NCBI RefSeq assembly: GCF_018137945.1 | Contig: NZ_CP073089.1 | Location: 2,294,001 to 2,358,000 of the forward strand | Direction: 5' to 3' | From: Brevibacterium sp. W7.2 | GTDB lineage: Bacteria > Actinomycetota > Actinomycetes > Actinomycetales > Brevibacteriaceae | Length of the DNA: 64,000 nucleotides | Notes under the pieces: model-generated | The model's database searches: none | The model's input: the letters and a program-made list of their open reading frames with translations, nothing else | What the model was told of the DNA's origin: nothing | Translations under genes and position numbers: made by a program | In this document: in pieces, positions 20,203-28,348 of the stretch | Position numbering within the stretch: position 1 is the stretch's first letter | How the letters are laid out: each line of letters opens with the position of its first letter

Positions 20203-20801
20203 GTCGTCTTCTCCGTCTCGGGGGTGCGTGAGTTCTCGAGCGTCGCTGGGCCTGCCTCGGCTGCCGACATCATCGCCTCGGATTTCTTCTCGCGCCGGCG
20301 TTCGAACGCGCCGGAGACGAGGGCGTAGGCGGCGTAGGCGATGAGGACGAATCCGATGCCGGCGACGAGGAGACCCTTGTTGCCGCCGACTGCCTGCTGG
20401 ACGTAGCCGAGCTTGGGAATCGAGTAGAGGACCTTGCCCATCACCTGTGCTTCGACGATGGGTTCGTCGTCGTCGCCGTTGGCGTCACCGCGGGTGACGT
20501 AGGTGCGGCCGTCCGCGGAGTCGGTGACGGCGACGACGCGGTGGGTGATGAGCATGGGATCGTTCGAGCGGGGCTGGAACGTCACCGGGTCGCCGATGCG
20601 GTACTGGTCCTGGGGCACCGAGACGACGATGTCGCCGGGTTCGTAGGTGGGTTCCATCGAACCCGTGAGCACGGTCAGCGCCGCGCCGTTCATCACCTTC
20701 GGAACGACGCCGACCGCGACGGCGAGAGCGAGGAAGCCGATGAGGAGGATGGCGAACACGCCGGACGACAGTCCGCGTGCGAATCCCGAGGTCCGGGCCA
20801 T
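20199..20801 (-). CDS. sipW: signal peptidase I, SipW (ER) type
   Basis: 200 residues with an N-terminal membrane helix (about 14-34) and a C-terminal helix (about 138-165). The catalytic Ser48 lies in LTGSMEPTYEPGD. The general base is His87 in LITHRVVAV, not the Lys of ordinary bacterial signal peptidases, which is the mark of the ER/SipW subgroup. THRVV and TRGDANGDDDEP are box motifs of the family. A GAGGAG site precedes the ATG. It very likely cleaves the three neighbouring alternate signal peptides, as SipW does for TasA in Bacillus. Confidence 0.92.
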   Translation of the reverse strand: MARTSGFARGLSSGVFAILLIGFLALAVAVGVVPKVMNGAALTVLTGSMEPTYEPGDIVVSVPQDQYRIGDPVTFQPRSNDPMLITHRVVAVTDSADGRTYVTRGDANGDDDEPIVEAQVMGKVLYSIPKLGYVQQAVGGNKGLLVAGIGFVLIAYAAYALVSGAFERRREKKSEAMMSAAEAGPATLENSRTPETEKTT

Positions 20802-20842
20802 GGTGCTCTCCTCTTCGTGTGTTCTCTGCGTCTCTCAGCTGT

Positions 20843-20858
20843 GCCGCGTCTCCGCGGC
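20843..20858 (-). terminator. hairpin between the major subunit gene and sipW
   Basis: GCCGCG and CGCGGC form a perfect 6-bp stem with a 4-base loop in the 81-bp gap. With no U-tract it may act as an attenuator or an RNA-stability boundary that raises the upstream subunit message above sipW. Confidence 0.4.
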
Positions 20859-20882
20859 GCGGTGTGTCAGTTGTGCCGCGGC

Positions 20883-21485
20883 TCAGCGGTCCTGGTTGAG
20901 CTGGATGGTCGACCCGGCGAGGGCGGCCTGCTGCTGCACGAGTTCCCGGTTCGGGGTGGACTCGTCGAATTCGGCGGTGACGACGACGTTGAAGTCGGCG
21001 GTGCCGTCGACGGCCGTGCCGGCAGCGACCTGGTTGGAGCCGGGCGCGGTGTTGTCGGGCGAGACGAGGGTGACCTCGACGCCGGCGTTGTCACCCGAGG
21101 CGATCTGCTGACCGTTGGCATCCTCGACGGTGTAGGTGAGGCTGAGGCCTTCGGCGAGGGCACCTTCGAGTTCTCCGCCGCCGGCGAGCTGGAGCTTCGC
21201 GACCATGTTGTCGCCTTCGAGGCCGACATCGACGCCGTACTTGCCCTGGACGGTGTCCCCCGGGATGATCCTGAAGGTCGCGAGGTCGATCGCGTGGGGG
21301 CTGTCGGCGCGGTCGGCCGAGATGTCCTGCCAGCCGGATTCGGTGACGGCGACATCGAGGTTGCCGGCGGTGATCTGTCCGCCGTCGGCTTCGGCGCTGT
21401 CGGACCAGAGGGCGAAGGTTCCGCCGCCGAGGAGCAGGGCTGCTCCGGCCGCTCCGGCGATGATTCCGAGGGTCTGCTTCTTCAC
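20883..21485 (-). CDS. TasA/camelysin-like SipW-dependent exported subunit (likely major fibre protein)
   Basis: 200 residues. The alternate signal is MKKQTLGIIAGAAGAALLLG, then GGTFALWSDSAEADG. The mature part TAGNLDVAVTESGWQDIS... has the spacing seen in camelysin/TasA-like proteins and ends LQQQ-like (LVQQQAALAGSTIQLNQD). No cysteines are present in the mature part. Start is GTG 21483-21485 with an AAGGAGAG site. It sits first after the vWA protein and before sipW with an intervening hairpin, which suggests high expression. By analogy with TasA it may polymerise into fibres; this is inference. Confidence 0.85.
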   Translation of the reverse strand: MKKQTLGIIAGAAGAALLLGGGTFALWSDSAEADGGQITAGNLDVAVTESGWQDISADRADSPHAIDLATFRIIPGDTVQGKYGVDVGLEGDNMVAKLQLAGGGELEGALAEGLSLTYTVEDANGQQIASGDNAGVEVTLVSPDNTAPGSNQVAAGTAVDGTADFNVVVTAEFDESTPNRELVQQQAALAGSTIQLNQDR

Positions 21486-21527
21486 TGTTCTCTCCTTATG
21501 AGGTGGCTGCTGCGAGGCTGCGCTGTC

Positions 21528-23549
21528 TTATTTGGTCACTGCGCCGGAGGCGGAGCAGGTCATGGTTTCGCCTGGGTTCAGGCTGGCCTTCGGGCATGTG
21601 ACTGCGGTGCCCGGAAGTCTGTCGTCGACGACGCTGATGCCGTCGAGCGGGGTCTTTCCCGTGTTCGTCACGAGGTAGGTCCATGTGATCGTCGTGCCGT
21701 CGGTGACTGTGTCCCCGGCAGGGATCTCCGTCGCTCCGTCGAGTCCGTCGGCAGTCGGGGTGTCCCATGCCTTCTTCTCGATCGAGACTCCGGGCACGAG
21801 AGTCTGCTTGTTCGTCACGGTGCACTTCACGGTGTCCCCGGAGGTCACGTCGAGGCTGATGTCGCTCTTGTCGACACTGACCTTGGCGCCGTTGACGGTG
21901 CAGTCGACGGCGTCGATCGTCCAGCCGTCGGCCGTCTGGGCATCGGTGAGGATCTCCTCGATGTCGACGCTCGACTTCTGTGCGGGCTTCGGCGTGGAGA
22001 AGCGGACCTGGTAGCCGACAGTCGAGTTCTCCCCGGTCGTCTGCCGGCTGTCCTGCTGCAGGGTCCCCGGCGCCGAGGCGGTCACCCCGAAGGTCCATCC
22101 GGCACCTCCGGGAGCGGTGCTGTCGGCTCCGTAGGGAAGGGTCTGCTTGACGATCTCGATGTCCGCTCGACAGGTGGCGCCCTTGGCGACGTTTTCCATG
22201 AGGATCGCGAGGTCTTCCCACCCGGCTTGGAAGTAGTCGGCGTCGTTGATCGATCCGCCGTCGCTGTAGCCAGCGGGCCCGGAGATCGCGGCGAGGTTCT
22301 CGACGCCGCCCTGGATGCCGTCGCCGACGCCGACAGCCATGATGCGGCTGCCACCGGCCTTGATGGCGTTGGCGGAGTAGATCGCGGCTTCGATCTCGTC
22401 GAAGCTCGTCACGTTGCCGTAGGTCGAGGTGTTGCCAGAGGAGTAGGTCGGCAGACCATCGGTGACGACGACGGCGAGGTCGTACTGCTCGTTGGCATTG
22501 GCGACCTGCCACAGACCGCTGTCCCAGTTGGTGCCGCCGCCTGCGGCATAGGCGTCGATCCGCGATTTGATCGTGTTCGCGTTGTCACCGGGGTCGATCG
22601 ACATCGAGGGCCAGTTGCGACCGCTATCGGTGGAGTCGCGCGGCGCGTTGGAGGCGAACGTGTAGAGGGCCATCGAGGAGTTCGTTCCCTTGAGGGCGTC
22701 GACCATCCCCTTCGCGGAGTCCTTGAGGGTGCCAAGTGCTCCCGAGGTCTCGACGGATCCCGACAGGTCGAGGACGAGTGCGACGCGCAACCCGGCGGTG
22801 CACGAGGCCTCCAATGCCGGATTGGTGCGGCTGTTCTGCCAGGTGCCGGTCGAGTTCGTGGTGTTCGATCGCGACCCGGACGTCATGAATTCCGAACCGG
22901 AGCGGTAGGTGCTGCCCGCACGCAGCTGAGTGCCCGTCCGGAACGTGTACTGCTGAGCCGAATTGCTCGAGGCTGAGCCGATGACGAGCTTGTCGTTGGC
23001 TGACCAACCGTTCGGCGACGATTCCTGGACGACCCAGAACTGCTTGTTGCGGTTCGCCTGGTCGTCCCAGCGGCAGAGAATGAAGCACACTCGCGTCTGG
23101 CCGGTTTCGGGAACGGTGAACGAACAGTCGCCGTCTCCATCTGAGGTGCAGGTGGCCCAGCTGTCGCGCACGGGGGTCGACGGCCCACGGGAGTCGCCGT
23201 CGTAGAGGCGCAGAGTGACGCCGGCGAGTCCGGAGACGGAGTTCGCTGCGGTGCGGTCTCCGCCGACTTTGACGGTGATCACGGCATTGTTGCCGGAGGG
23301 GGTGGGAACCGATTGCGGGGCCACGGCACGCGGCGCTCGCGAGGGAGCCTCTGTCTCTTCAGAGGGCTCGTCGGACGCCGGTGCCGGGGCCTCGGTGGGG
23401 GTCGGGGACTGCGAGGGGGTCGGTGCTGCATCCTCGCCCTGGGGGTCTGCGTGGGCGACGGGAACGGCAGAGAACATCATCACCAGGATCGTGGCGATGA
23501 TGACGCAGGCGCGGGTGAGCCTGGGCGCGAATCCATGCTGGTCTCTCAC
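21528..23549 (-). CDS. secreted vWA-domain adhesin-like protein
   Basis: 673 residues from GTG 23547-23549, which has a GAGGAG site; the open frame to 23612 is rejected. Signal peptide about 1-34 ends PVAHA. A Pro/Glu/Ser/Thr linker (35-85) precedes a head domain with VSGLAGVTLRLYDGDSRG and FWVVQESSPNGW, as in SpaA/Cna-like prealbumin folds, with paired cysteines. The von Willebrand A domain has MIDAS motif DLSGS at 261-265. The C-terminal 200 residues contain a repeat-like domain (TWTYLVTNTGKTPLDGISVV) of the DUF11/DUF7507 type. There is no LPXTG, so it must be held by another protein or released. Resembles pilus-tip adhesins. Confidence 0.85.
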   Translation of the reverse strand: MRDQHGFAPRLTRACVIIATILVMMFSAVPVAHADPQGEDAAPTPSQSPTPTEAPAPASDEPSEETEAPSRAPRAVAPQSVPTPSGNNAVITVKVGGDRTAANSVSGLAGVTLRLYDGDSRGPSTPVRDSWATCTSDGDGDCSFTVPETGQTRVCFILCRWDDQANRNKQFWVVQESSPNGWSANDKLVIGSASSNSAQQYTFRTGTQLRAGSTYRSGSEFMTSGSRSNTTNSTGTWQNSRTNPALEASCTAGLRVALVLDLSGSVETSGALGTLKDSAKGMVDALKGTNSSMALYTFASNAPRDSTDSGRNWPSMSIDPGDNANTIKSRIDAYAAGGGTNWDSGLWQVANANEQYDLAVVVTDGLPTYSSGNTSTYGNVTSFDEIEAAIYSANAIKAGGSRIMAVGVGDGIQGGVENLAAISGPAGYSDGGSINDADYFQAGWEDLAILMENVAKGATCRADIEIVKQTLPYGADSTAPGGAGWTFGVTASAPGTLQQDSRQTTGENSTVGYQVRFSTPKPAQKSSVDIEEILTDAQTADGWTIDAVDCTVNGAKVSVDKSDISLDVTSGDTVKCTVTNKQTLVPGVSIEKKAWDTPTADGLDGATEIPAGDTVTDGTTITWTYLVTNTGKTPLDGISVVDDRLPGTAVTCPKASLNPGETMTCSASGAVTK

Positions 23550-23585
23550 GGTTCTCCTCGAGCAGTGTGGGGAGGCAACTGTTCG

Positions 23586-23591
23586 AGTGTA
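23586..23591 (-). promoter_or_regulatory. candidate -10 element of the SipW operon
   Basis: TACACT on the minus strand lies 36 bp before the vWA gene start. Upstream, at 23630-23656, CCCAACA occurs twice at an 11-bp step (minus strand) and could be a regulator site. No gene is seen in 23550-23779. Confidence 0.35.
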
Positions 23592-23779
23592 GGAATCGCA
23601 CGCGCGTAACACCCTGGCCGAATGGACGGGTTGGATGTTGGGAAAGTGTTGGGTTTCGCTGGGGTTTCTGCGAGCCCGTTCTCAGACTTCGCTGCCGCAG
23701 TGACGGAGGTCGCACCTAGGCGGAGTACGGGGCCTGGAATCGGGCGGGGCCACGTGCCCGGATCCGGCTGCCCGGCGAC

Positions 23780-25099
23780 TCAGCCGAGGATGTCGATGAG
23801 TCCGGGAACGGGAACGCGCGGCAGCGATCCGGTTCTCGCGAAGCGTCCCCAGATCCGGCGCAGCTCAGGTCCGGCCACCTCGGCGGTGGTCCCGTAGTCG
23901 AGGAAGCTCGAGTCCCATACGGGACCGGGGAAGAGCAGCGGCAGGTCACCGGAGTGGGCGGCGTCGAAGAAGCTGCCGTCCCCGCGGGAGACGATGAGGA
24001 GGCGGGAGCCCTGTCCGCCCGACATCCGGTGGCGGTCGTAGAACTCCTTCGCCGCGCGGGTGTAGACCGCCGAGGTGATCCCGGAGATGAGCGATTCGAG
24101 CATCGGGGAGGTGAGCCGGCGTTCGTGGAGGCGGTGGAAGGCGGGGACGAATCCGGCGAAGAAGGCCATCTCGCGTTCGGTGCGGGTCATGAGCACGTCA
24201 TACTCAGGTGCCACGCGCTGCCACGCGTCGGCGGCCTCCGCGCGGGACGGGAGCGGGTAGTCGCCGTAGTGGACGCCGAAGCACATGCCTGCGTGGAGGC
24301 CGCCGACGAGCGCGGCCTTGTGGACCTCGTCCTGGGCGGCGAGGATCTCGGGCACGCTCGCCTCGGTGGGGATGCGCTGCGCGACCCGGGCCATGGCCCA
24401 GTTCATCGATTCGGTGCCCCCGGAGAGCCCCAAGGGCGCCGAGGCCATAATGACGCGCGAGAAGAGGCCGGCGGTCGCCTCGGCGATCATCAGGTGGGCG
24501 CACGCATCAGCACCGGCGCTCTGGCCGGCGATCGTGACGTTGTCGGGGTCACCTCCGAAGGAGGCGATGTTCCTCTGCACCCAGCGCAGCGCGGAGATCT
24601 GGTCGAGGAGGCCGAGGTTCGAGTGCTCGGGCCGGCCCTGGCCCAGATAGCCGAGGACGCCGAGGCGGTACGTCACGGAGACGACGATGAGGCGCTGCTC
24701 GGTGACGAGTGCACGGGGGTCGTAGATCTCGGCGTCCCCGGCGCCGGAGACGTAGGCGCCGCCGTGGATCCAGACGAGGACGGGCAGCGCTTCCTCGGAG
24801 GTGAGGGCGTCTGCCGGCATCGTCACGCTCACGCGAAGGCAGTCCTCGCTGGTGGCGAGGCCGCCGATCTGGTCGAACCGGAACTCGGCGTTGGGGTCGA
24901 TGCGGTGCTGCGGACTCGCCGGTCCCGGGCGCGTCGCGTCGATGGTGTCGACGGCGGGTTCGTCGACCGGTGGGGCGAAGCGCTCGGCACGGGCGTAGCG
25001 GATTCCGCGGGCGCGGATGATCTCGTCATCGACGACCGCGCGCACGGTTCCGCACGGTGCGGAGATGTCGATCCGCGCCGTCGTCGTCTGCGCACTCAT
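23780..25099 (-). CDS. carboxylesterase (type B, para-nitrobenzyl esterase family)
   Basis: 439 residues from ATG 25097-25099; another ATG six codons upstream is possible. Signature parts: SEDCLRVSV near 84, HGGAY oxyanion loop at about 112-116, and the nucleophile Ser194 in IAGQSAGAD. The protein is shorter than the 480-550 residues usual for the family, and the C-terminal region carries AHSGDLPLLFPG with a likely catalytic His. No signal peptide, so cytosolic. Lies 37 bp after the phosphoribosyltransferase gene on the same strand. Substrate unknown. Confidence 0.85.
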   Translation of the reverse strand: MSAQTTTARIDISAPCGTVRAVVDDEIIRARGIRYARAERFAPPVDEPAVDTIDATRPGPASPQHRIDPNAEFRFDQIGGLATSEDCLRVSVTMPADALTSEEALPVLVWIHGGAYVSGAGDAEIYDPRALVTEQRLIVVSVTYRLGVLGYLGQGRPEHSNLGLLDQISALRWVQRNIASFGGDPDNVTIAGQSAGADACAHLMIAEATAGLFSRVIMASAPLGLSGGTESMNWAMARVAQRIPTEASVPEILAAQDEVHKAALVGGLHAGMCFGVHYGDYPLPSRAEAADAWQRVAPEYDVLMTRTEREMAFFAGFVPAFHRLHERRLTSPMLESLISGITSAVYTRAAKEFYDRHRMSGGQGSRLLIVSRGDGSFFDAAHSGDLPLLFPGPVWDSSFLDYGTTAEVAGPELRRIWGRFARTGSLPRVPVPGLIDILG

Positions 25100-25136
25100 C
25101 GCTGCCCGGTCCTGCAAACGTCGCTTCGAGATCGGC

Positions 25137-25646
25137 TTACTTCGAGGGCTCGACCGGGGGTTCGGCGGACCAGGGGAAGACGATCCACTGGTCGGTGCGC
25201 TTCCACACGAAGTCGGGGTCGACGATCGAGGCGGACTTCGCGTAGATGACAGCGGACTGCGCCTCGGCGCCGTTCTTCTTCAGCAGTTCGAGGACGAGGG
25301 CCAGGGTGCGTCCGGAGTCGGCGACGTCGTCGACGACGAGGAGCTTCTTGCCCTTGATCGCCTCGATGTCGAGCATCGGGGCGAGCAGGATCGGGTCGGG
25401 CAGGGTCTCCTCGACGTCGGTGTAGAACTCGACGTTGATCGCGTCGGAGAGCTTGAGGCCGAGGGCGTAGGCGAGGGCACCGGCGGGCAGAAGGCCGCCG
25501 CGGGCGATCGCGATGACGATCTCCGGATCGTAGTCGGAATCCGCGATGGTCTGCGCGAGATCCCTGGCCGACTGGCCGAAGGTGTCCCAGCTGAGGATCT
25601 CCTTGTCGGTGAGATCGGTCGAATCGGCGTGGTAGGCCTGGCCCAT
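25137..25646 (-). CDS. purine-type phosphoribosyltransferase
   Basis: 169 residues. The PRPP-binding motif LLVVDDVADSGRTLA is at about residues 99-113, and VIAIARGGLLPAGALAYALG is the loop-I region of the type I PRTase fold. Close in size and layout to xanthine/hypoxanthine-guanine PRTases and to related proteins annotated simply as phosphoribosyltransferase. Likely salvages a purine base with PRPP; the base cannot be named. ATG 25644-25646 follows a GGAGCACC site. Confidence 0.85.
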   Translation of the reverse strand: MGQAYHADSTDLTDKEILSWDTFGQSARDLAQTIADSDYDPEIVIAIARGGLLPAGALAYALGLKLSDAINVEFYTDVEETLPDPILLAPMLDIEAIKGKKLLVVDDVADSGRTLALVLELLKKNGAEAQSAVIYAKSASIVDPDFVWKRTDQWIVFPWSAEPPVEPSK

Positions 25647-25703
25647 GGGTGCTCCTTGTGCGTCGGTGTGCTGGGATTCTCGAGCTCGGGGTGCTCTGTT
25701 GGC

Positions 25704-27140
25704 TCAATCGGGAATCTCAGGATACGCGCCTGAGTCGCTGATCTGCCATTTGATTCCCCACAGCCACCCTGCCGATCCGAGGAAGATCAGCGCCGAGGCG
25801 GCCAGGCCCCACCACGGACCCGCCAGGGCGGCGATCGCTCCCCCGCCCAAGGCCCCGAAGGGTGCGATGCCCCAGGAGACGAGGCGGCTCGCGGCGGTGA
25901 CGCGGCCGAGCAGGCTGACGGGGATCGTCCGCTGGCGGTAGGCGCCGGTGATCGCGGAGAAGACGACGGTGGCGACGCTGAGTCCGAAGCAGCCGAGGAC
26001 GAGGAAGACGATTCCCGGCACCGAGGCGGTCAGTGGGATGAGGAGGCCGAGACCGGTGCCGCCGAGGACGCACCAGAACACGACACGGCCCTCACCGAAG
26101 CGTCGGGCGATGGGGTCGGCGGCCATGGCGGCGCAGACTCCGCCGAACCCGGCGGCGCCGAGCGCGACGCCGATGAGGGAGGCGGTGAAGCCGGGGAGTG
26201 AGAGGAGGTAGACGACGATGACGGCCTGCTGCATGCTCAGCGCGAGGTTGAATTGGGCTCCGCTCGCGACCATGCGCATGACGTCGGTGCGGCTGAGGAG
26301 GTATCGCCATCCGGTGAGGACGTCGGCGATCAGACCGGCGGCGAGCCGTCGGCGCGGGCGCTCGTCCTCGGTTCCTTCCTGCGTCCCCAGCCGAGGATCG
26401 CGGTGTTTCGCGCGGAGATCGCTGTCGTCTTCTCGGGTGTTGCTGTCCCCGTCTCGGGTGTCGCCTTCCTCGTCTCGGGTGTCGCTTTCCTCGTCTCGGG
26501 TGTGATTGACTGCCGTCTCACGGTCGTTCCTTCCCTGCCGAGGCACGTCCCAACGGTGGAGCACCACCGCGAGCAGGACGAACGAGACGAGGTAGCCCAG
26601 CGCGGTGACAAGCAGGGCGGCGGCAGGATTCGCGACCCCGATGAGCGCACCGGCGAGCGGTGGTCCGAGGATCATCGCCACGGACTGACTCCACGTCAGG
26701 GCGCTGTTGGCTGTGGTGAGGTCGTCGGGGTCGATGCCGGTGGCGAGCAGGCTCGGTGAGCCGACGAGGAAGAAGACGCTGGCGATGCTGACCGCCACGA
26801 GCAGTCCGATGAGCACTGCCGGGTGGAGCACGCCGGCGAAGGCGAGGCTGACGATCGCGACGAATGCGGTGAAGCGGACGGCTGCGCTGGTCAGCAGCAG
26901 GCGTCGGAATCCGTGACGGTCGATGAGGACCCCGGCGATGGGTCCGACGATGAGCCAGCCGATGTCGTCGGCGGCGACAGCCAGGCCGACGACGCCGTCA
27001 TCGGCGCCGAGCGGGCCCACGATGAGCAGGGGTATTGCGACGGAGGTGGAGGCGGCGGCGAGGTCACCGCTGAACGATGAGGTGAAGACGCCTGCGAAGC
27101 GGGCCGAGCGGAAGCGCCTCGTGGCTCTCGGTGCGGTCAT
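25704..27140 (-). CDS. MFS transporter with a repeat-bearing central loop
   Basis: 478 residues with about 12 predicted membrane helices in two halves, DUF894/MFS_3-like (enterobactin exporter EntS-like, macrolide-efflux-like). SSFSGDLAAASTSVAIPLLI at the N-terminus is typical. The central cytoplasmic loop (about 206-260) is very hydrophilic and contains four heptad repeats of the type T-R-D-E-E-S-D, from a 21-bp minisatellite at 26421-26504. The substrate is unknown. Its ATG overlaps the DUF2087 gene stop (ATGA), so the two are coupled. Confidence 0.82.
   Translation of the reverse strand: MTAPRATRRFRSARFAGVFTSSFSGDLAAASTSVAIPLLIVGPLGADDGVVGLAVAADDIGWLIVGPIAGVLIDRHGFRRLLLTSAAVRFTAFVAIVSLAFAGVLHPAVLIGLLVAVSIASVFFLVGSPSLLATGIDPDDLTTANSALTWSQSVAMILGPPLAGALIGVANPAAALLVTALGYLVSFVLLAVVLHRWDVPRQGRNDRETAVNHTRDEESDTRDEEGDTRDGDSNTREDDSDLRAKHRDPRLGTQEGTEDERPRRRLAAGLIADVLTGWRYLLSRTDVMRMVASGAQFNLALSMQQAVIVVYLLSLPGFTASLIGVALGAAGFGGVCAAMAADPIARRFGEGRVVFWCVLGGTGLGLLIPLTASVPGIVFLVLGCFGLSVATVVFSAITGAYRQRTIPVSLLGRVTAASRLVSWGIAPFGALGGGAIAALAGPWWGLAASALIFLGSAGWLWGIKWQISDSGAYPEIPD
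26421..26504. repeat. four 21-bp tandem repeats inside the MFS gene
   Basis: Units at 26421-26441, 26442-26462, 26463-26483 and 26484-26504 share TCTCGGGTGT. The unit length is a multiple of three, so copy-number change would lengthen the loop without a frameshift. Confidence 0.85.
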
Positions 27141-27628
27141 CGCGGGAGCTGTTCGAGAGGCCCCGCTTCCTGGCTGATGTTCCCTCGGCGTTCGGGAAGA
27201 GTGTCGGTCCGCCAGTACTCCCCGGTGTGCGGATTGCGCTCGAGGTACTGGTAGTCGATGAGCTCGCGTCGCAGGCGGGCGAAGTCGGCGTGGAACTGCT
27301 TGAGGTGCTCGTTGATCTCCTTCTCCGTGTAGATCCGGTCGCTGTCGACGGTGTCGCGGATGTCGAGGAGGAGGACGACGAGCGCGCGCCGCTTCATCGG
27401 GATGGCGGTGAGTCGCCCGTGCGGCATGAATGTGCGGCGCGTCTTCGCGCGGAAGGCGTCGAGCGCGGCTGCGAGTTCGGGATCGAGGTGCGCAGGGTCG
27501 GAGTTCGCCGCCGAGGCGGGGCCGAGGAGCCGTTGCGAGAGGAGGGCGGCGCGGGCGGAGGTGTAGTTCTCCCCGGTCTGCGCCATGCGTTCGCGCACGA
27601 GGGATTTGAAGTCGCTGTTCTTCGTCAT
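27137..27628 (-). CDS. DUF2087 domain protein
   Basis: 163 residues. The C-terminal half, LTAIPMKRRALVVLLLDIRD, YTEKEINEHLKQFHADFARL and RRELIDYQYLERNPHTGEYW, is the DUF2087 domain, a winged-helix-like unit often fused to regulators. The N-terminus (SLVRERMAQTGENYTSARAA) is a short helical region found in many actinobacterial small proteins. The function is not known; overlap with the MFS gene suggests regulation of transport, but this is inference. Confidence 0.8.
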   Translation of the reverse strand: MTKNSDFKSLVRERMAQTGENYTSARAALLSQRLLGPASAANSDPAHLDPELAAALDAFRAKTRRTFMPHGRLTAIPMKRRALVVLLLDIRDTVDSDRIYTEKEINEHLKQFHADFARLRRELIDYQYLERNPHTGEYWRTDTLPERRGNISQEAGPLEQLPR

Positions 27629-27827
27629 GGTGGTCAGTCCTCTGCCGACCGAACGCTGCCCCAGCTCAATGCCCGGTCAGGAGTTCACCGCTGACGGGTC
27701 GATCCGAGGATGTTCTCCCCTTCGCCGGATGGTCTGTGTGCTGGGGTGCCAGACCGGGCTGGGCGTCGGATGCGCCGCTGAGCACGAGTATAGGTCATGC
27801 TCGGCGCACGTGAGTTTGACTGTGCAG

Positions 27828-28211
27828 TCAGTCAGCGACAGGTTCGAGGTAGAGCCAGCGGCCGGCCCGGCGCACGAAAGCGGAGTTCTCCTCGAGGATG
27901 TGGTCGCCGAGGCTGTCGCGGTAGTGGGCGCGGAAGTGCACCGTTCCGGTGTCGTCGTTCTCCAGGCCGCCGGTGGTGTCGACGATGTCGAGTCGTGTCC
28001 AGGCGACGAGGTCGTCGACCCCGAGGTCGGCCGGGCGGGTGCGCGGATGCCAGGTGCGGAAGAGGTGATCGGCGTTCTTCGTGGCGAAGGCGGTGAAGCG
28101 GGACCGCATGAGCGCCTCGGCGGTCGTCGGCCAACGCTGGCCGTCGAGGGCGGGGCCGCAGCATTCGTCGAAGCTGGCACCAGGTGGCATTCCGGAGCAG
28201 GGGCAGGTCAT
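27828..28211 (-). CDS. YchJ family (UPF0225, SEC-C motif) protein
   Basis: 127 residues from ATG 28209-28211. The N-terminal CPCSGMPPGASFDECCGP has the metal-binding cysteines of the family (usually CPCGS-x-CC), and ALMRSRFTAFATKNADHLFRTWH followed by FRAHYRD is the YchJ core. The frame is open to 28295, but TATCAT exactly six bases before ATG 28211 supports a leaderless start there. The role of the family is unknown. Divergent from the HhH repair gene. Confidence 0.88.
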   Translation of the reverse strand: MTCPCSGMPPGASFDECCGPALDGQRWPTTAEALMRSRFTAFATKNADHLFRTWHPRTRPADLGVDDLVAWTRLDIVDTTGGLENDDTGTVHFRAHYRDSLGDHILEENSAFVRRAGRWLYLEPVAD

Positions 28212-28217
28212 GGCTCG

Positions 28218-28223
28218 ATGATA
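28218..28223 (-). promoter_or_regulatory. -10 element of the ychJ-like gene (leaderless)
   Basis: TATCAT on the minus strand, then CGAGCC, then ATG 28211. Confidence 0.6.
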
Positions 28224-28348
28224 TCGGGAGGTCACTGAAGAGTAGTGGACAATGAGTGCCCGCACCTCCATGGTGTTCGGATGCCCACTGCCCACGCTTC
28301 GTGGTGTTCGGACGTGCCAGCCACGAGCTGGCGTGCCAGTATGGAGGG

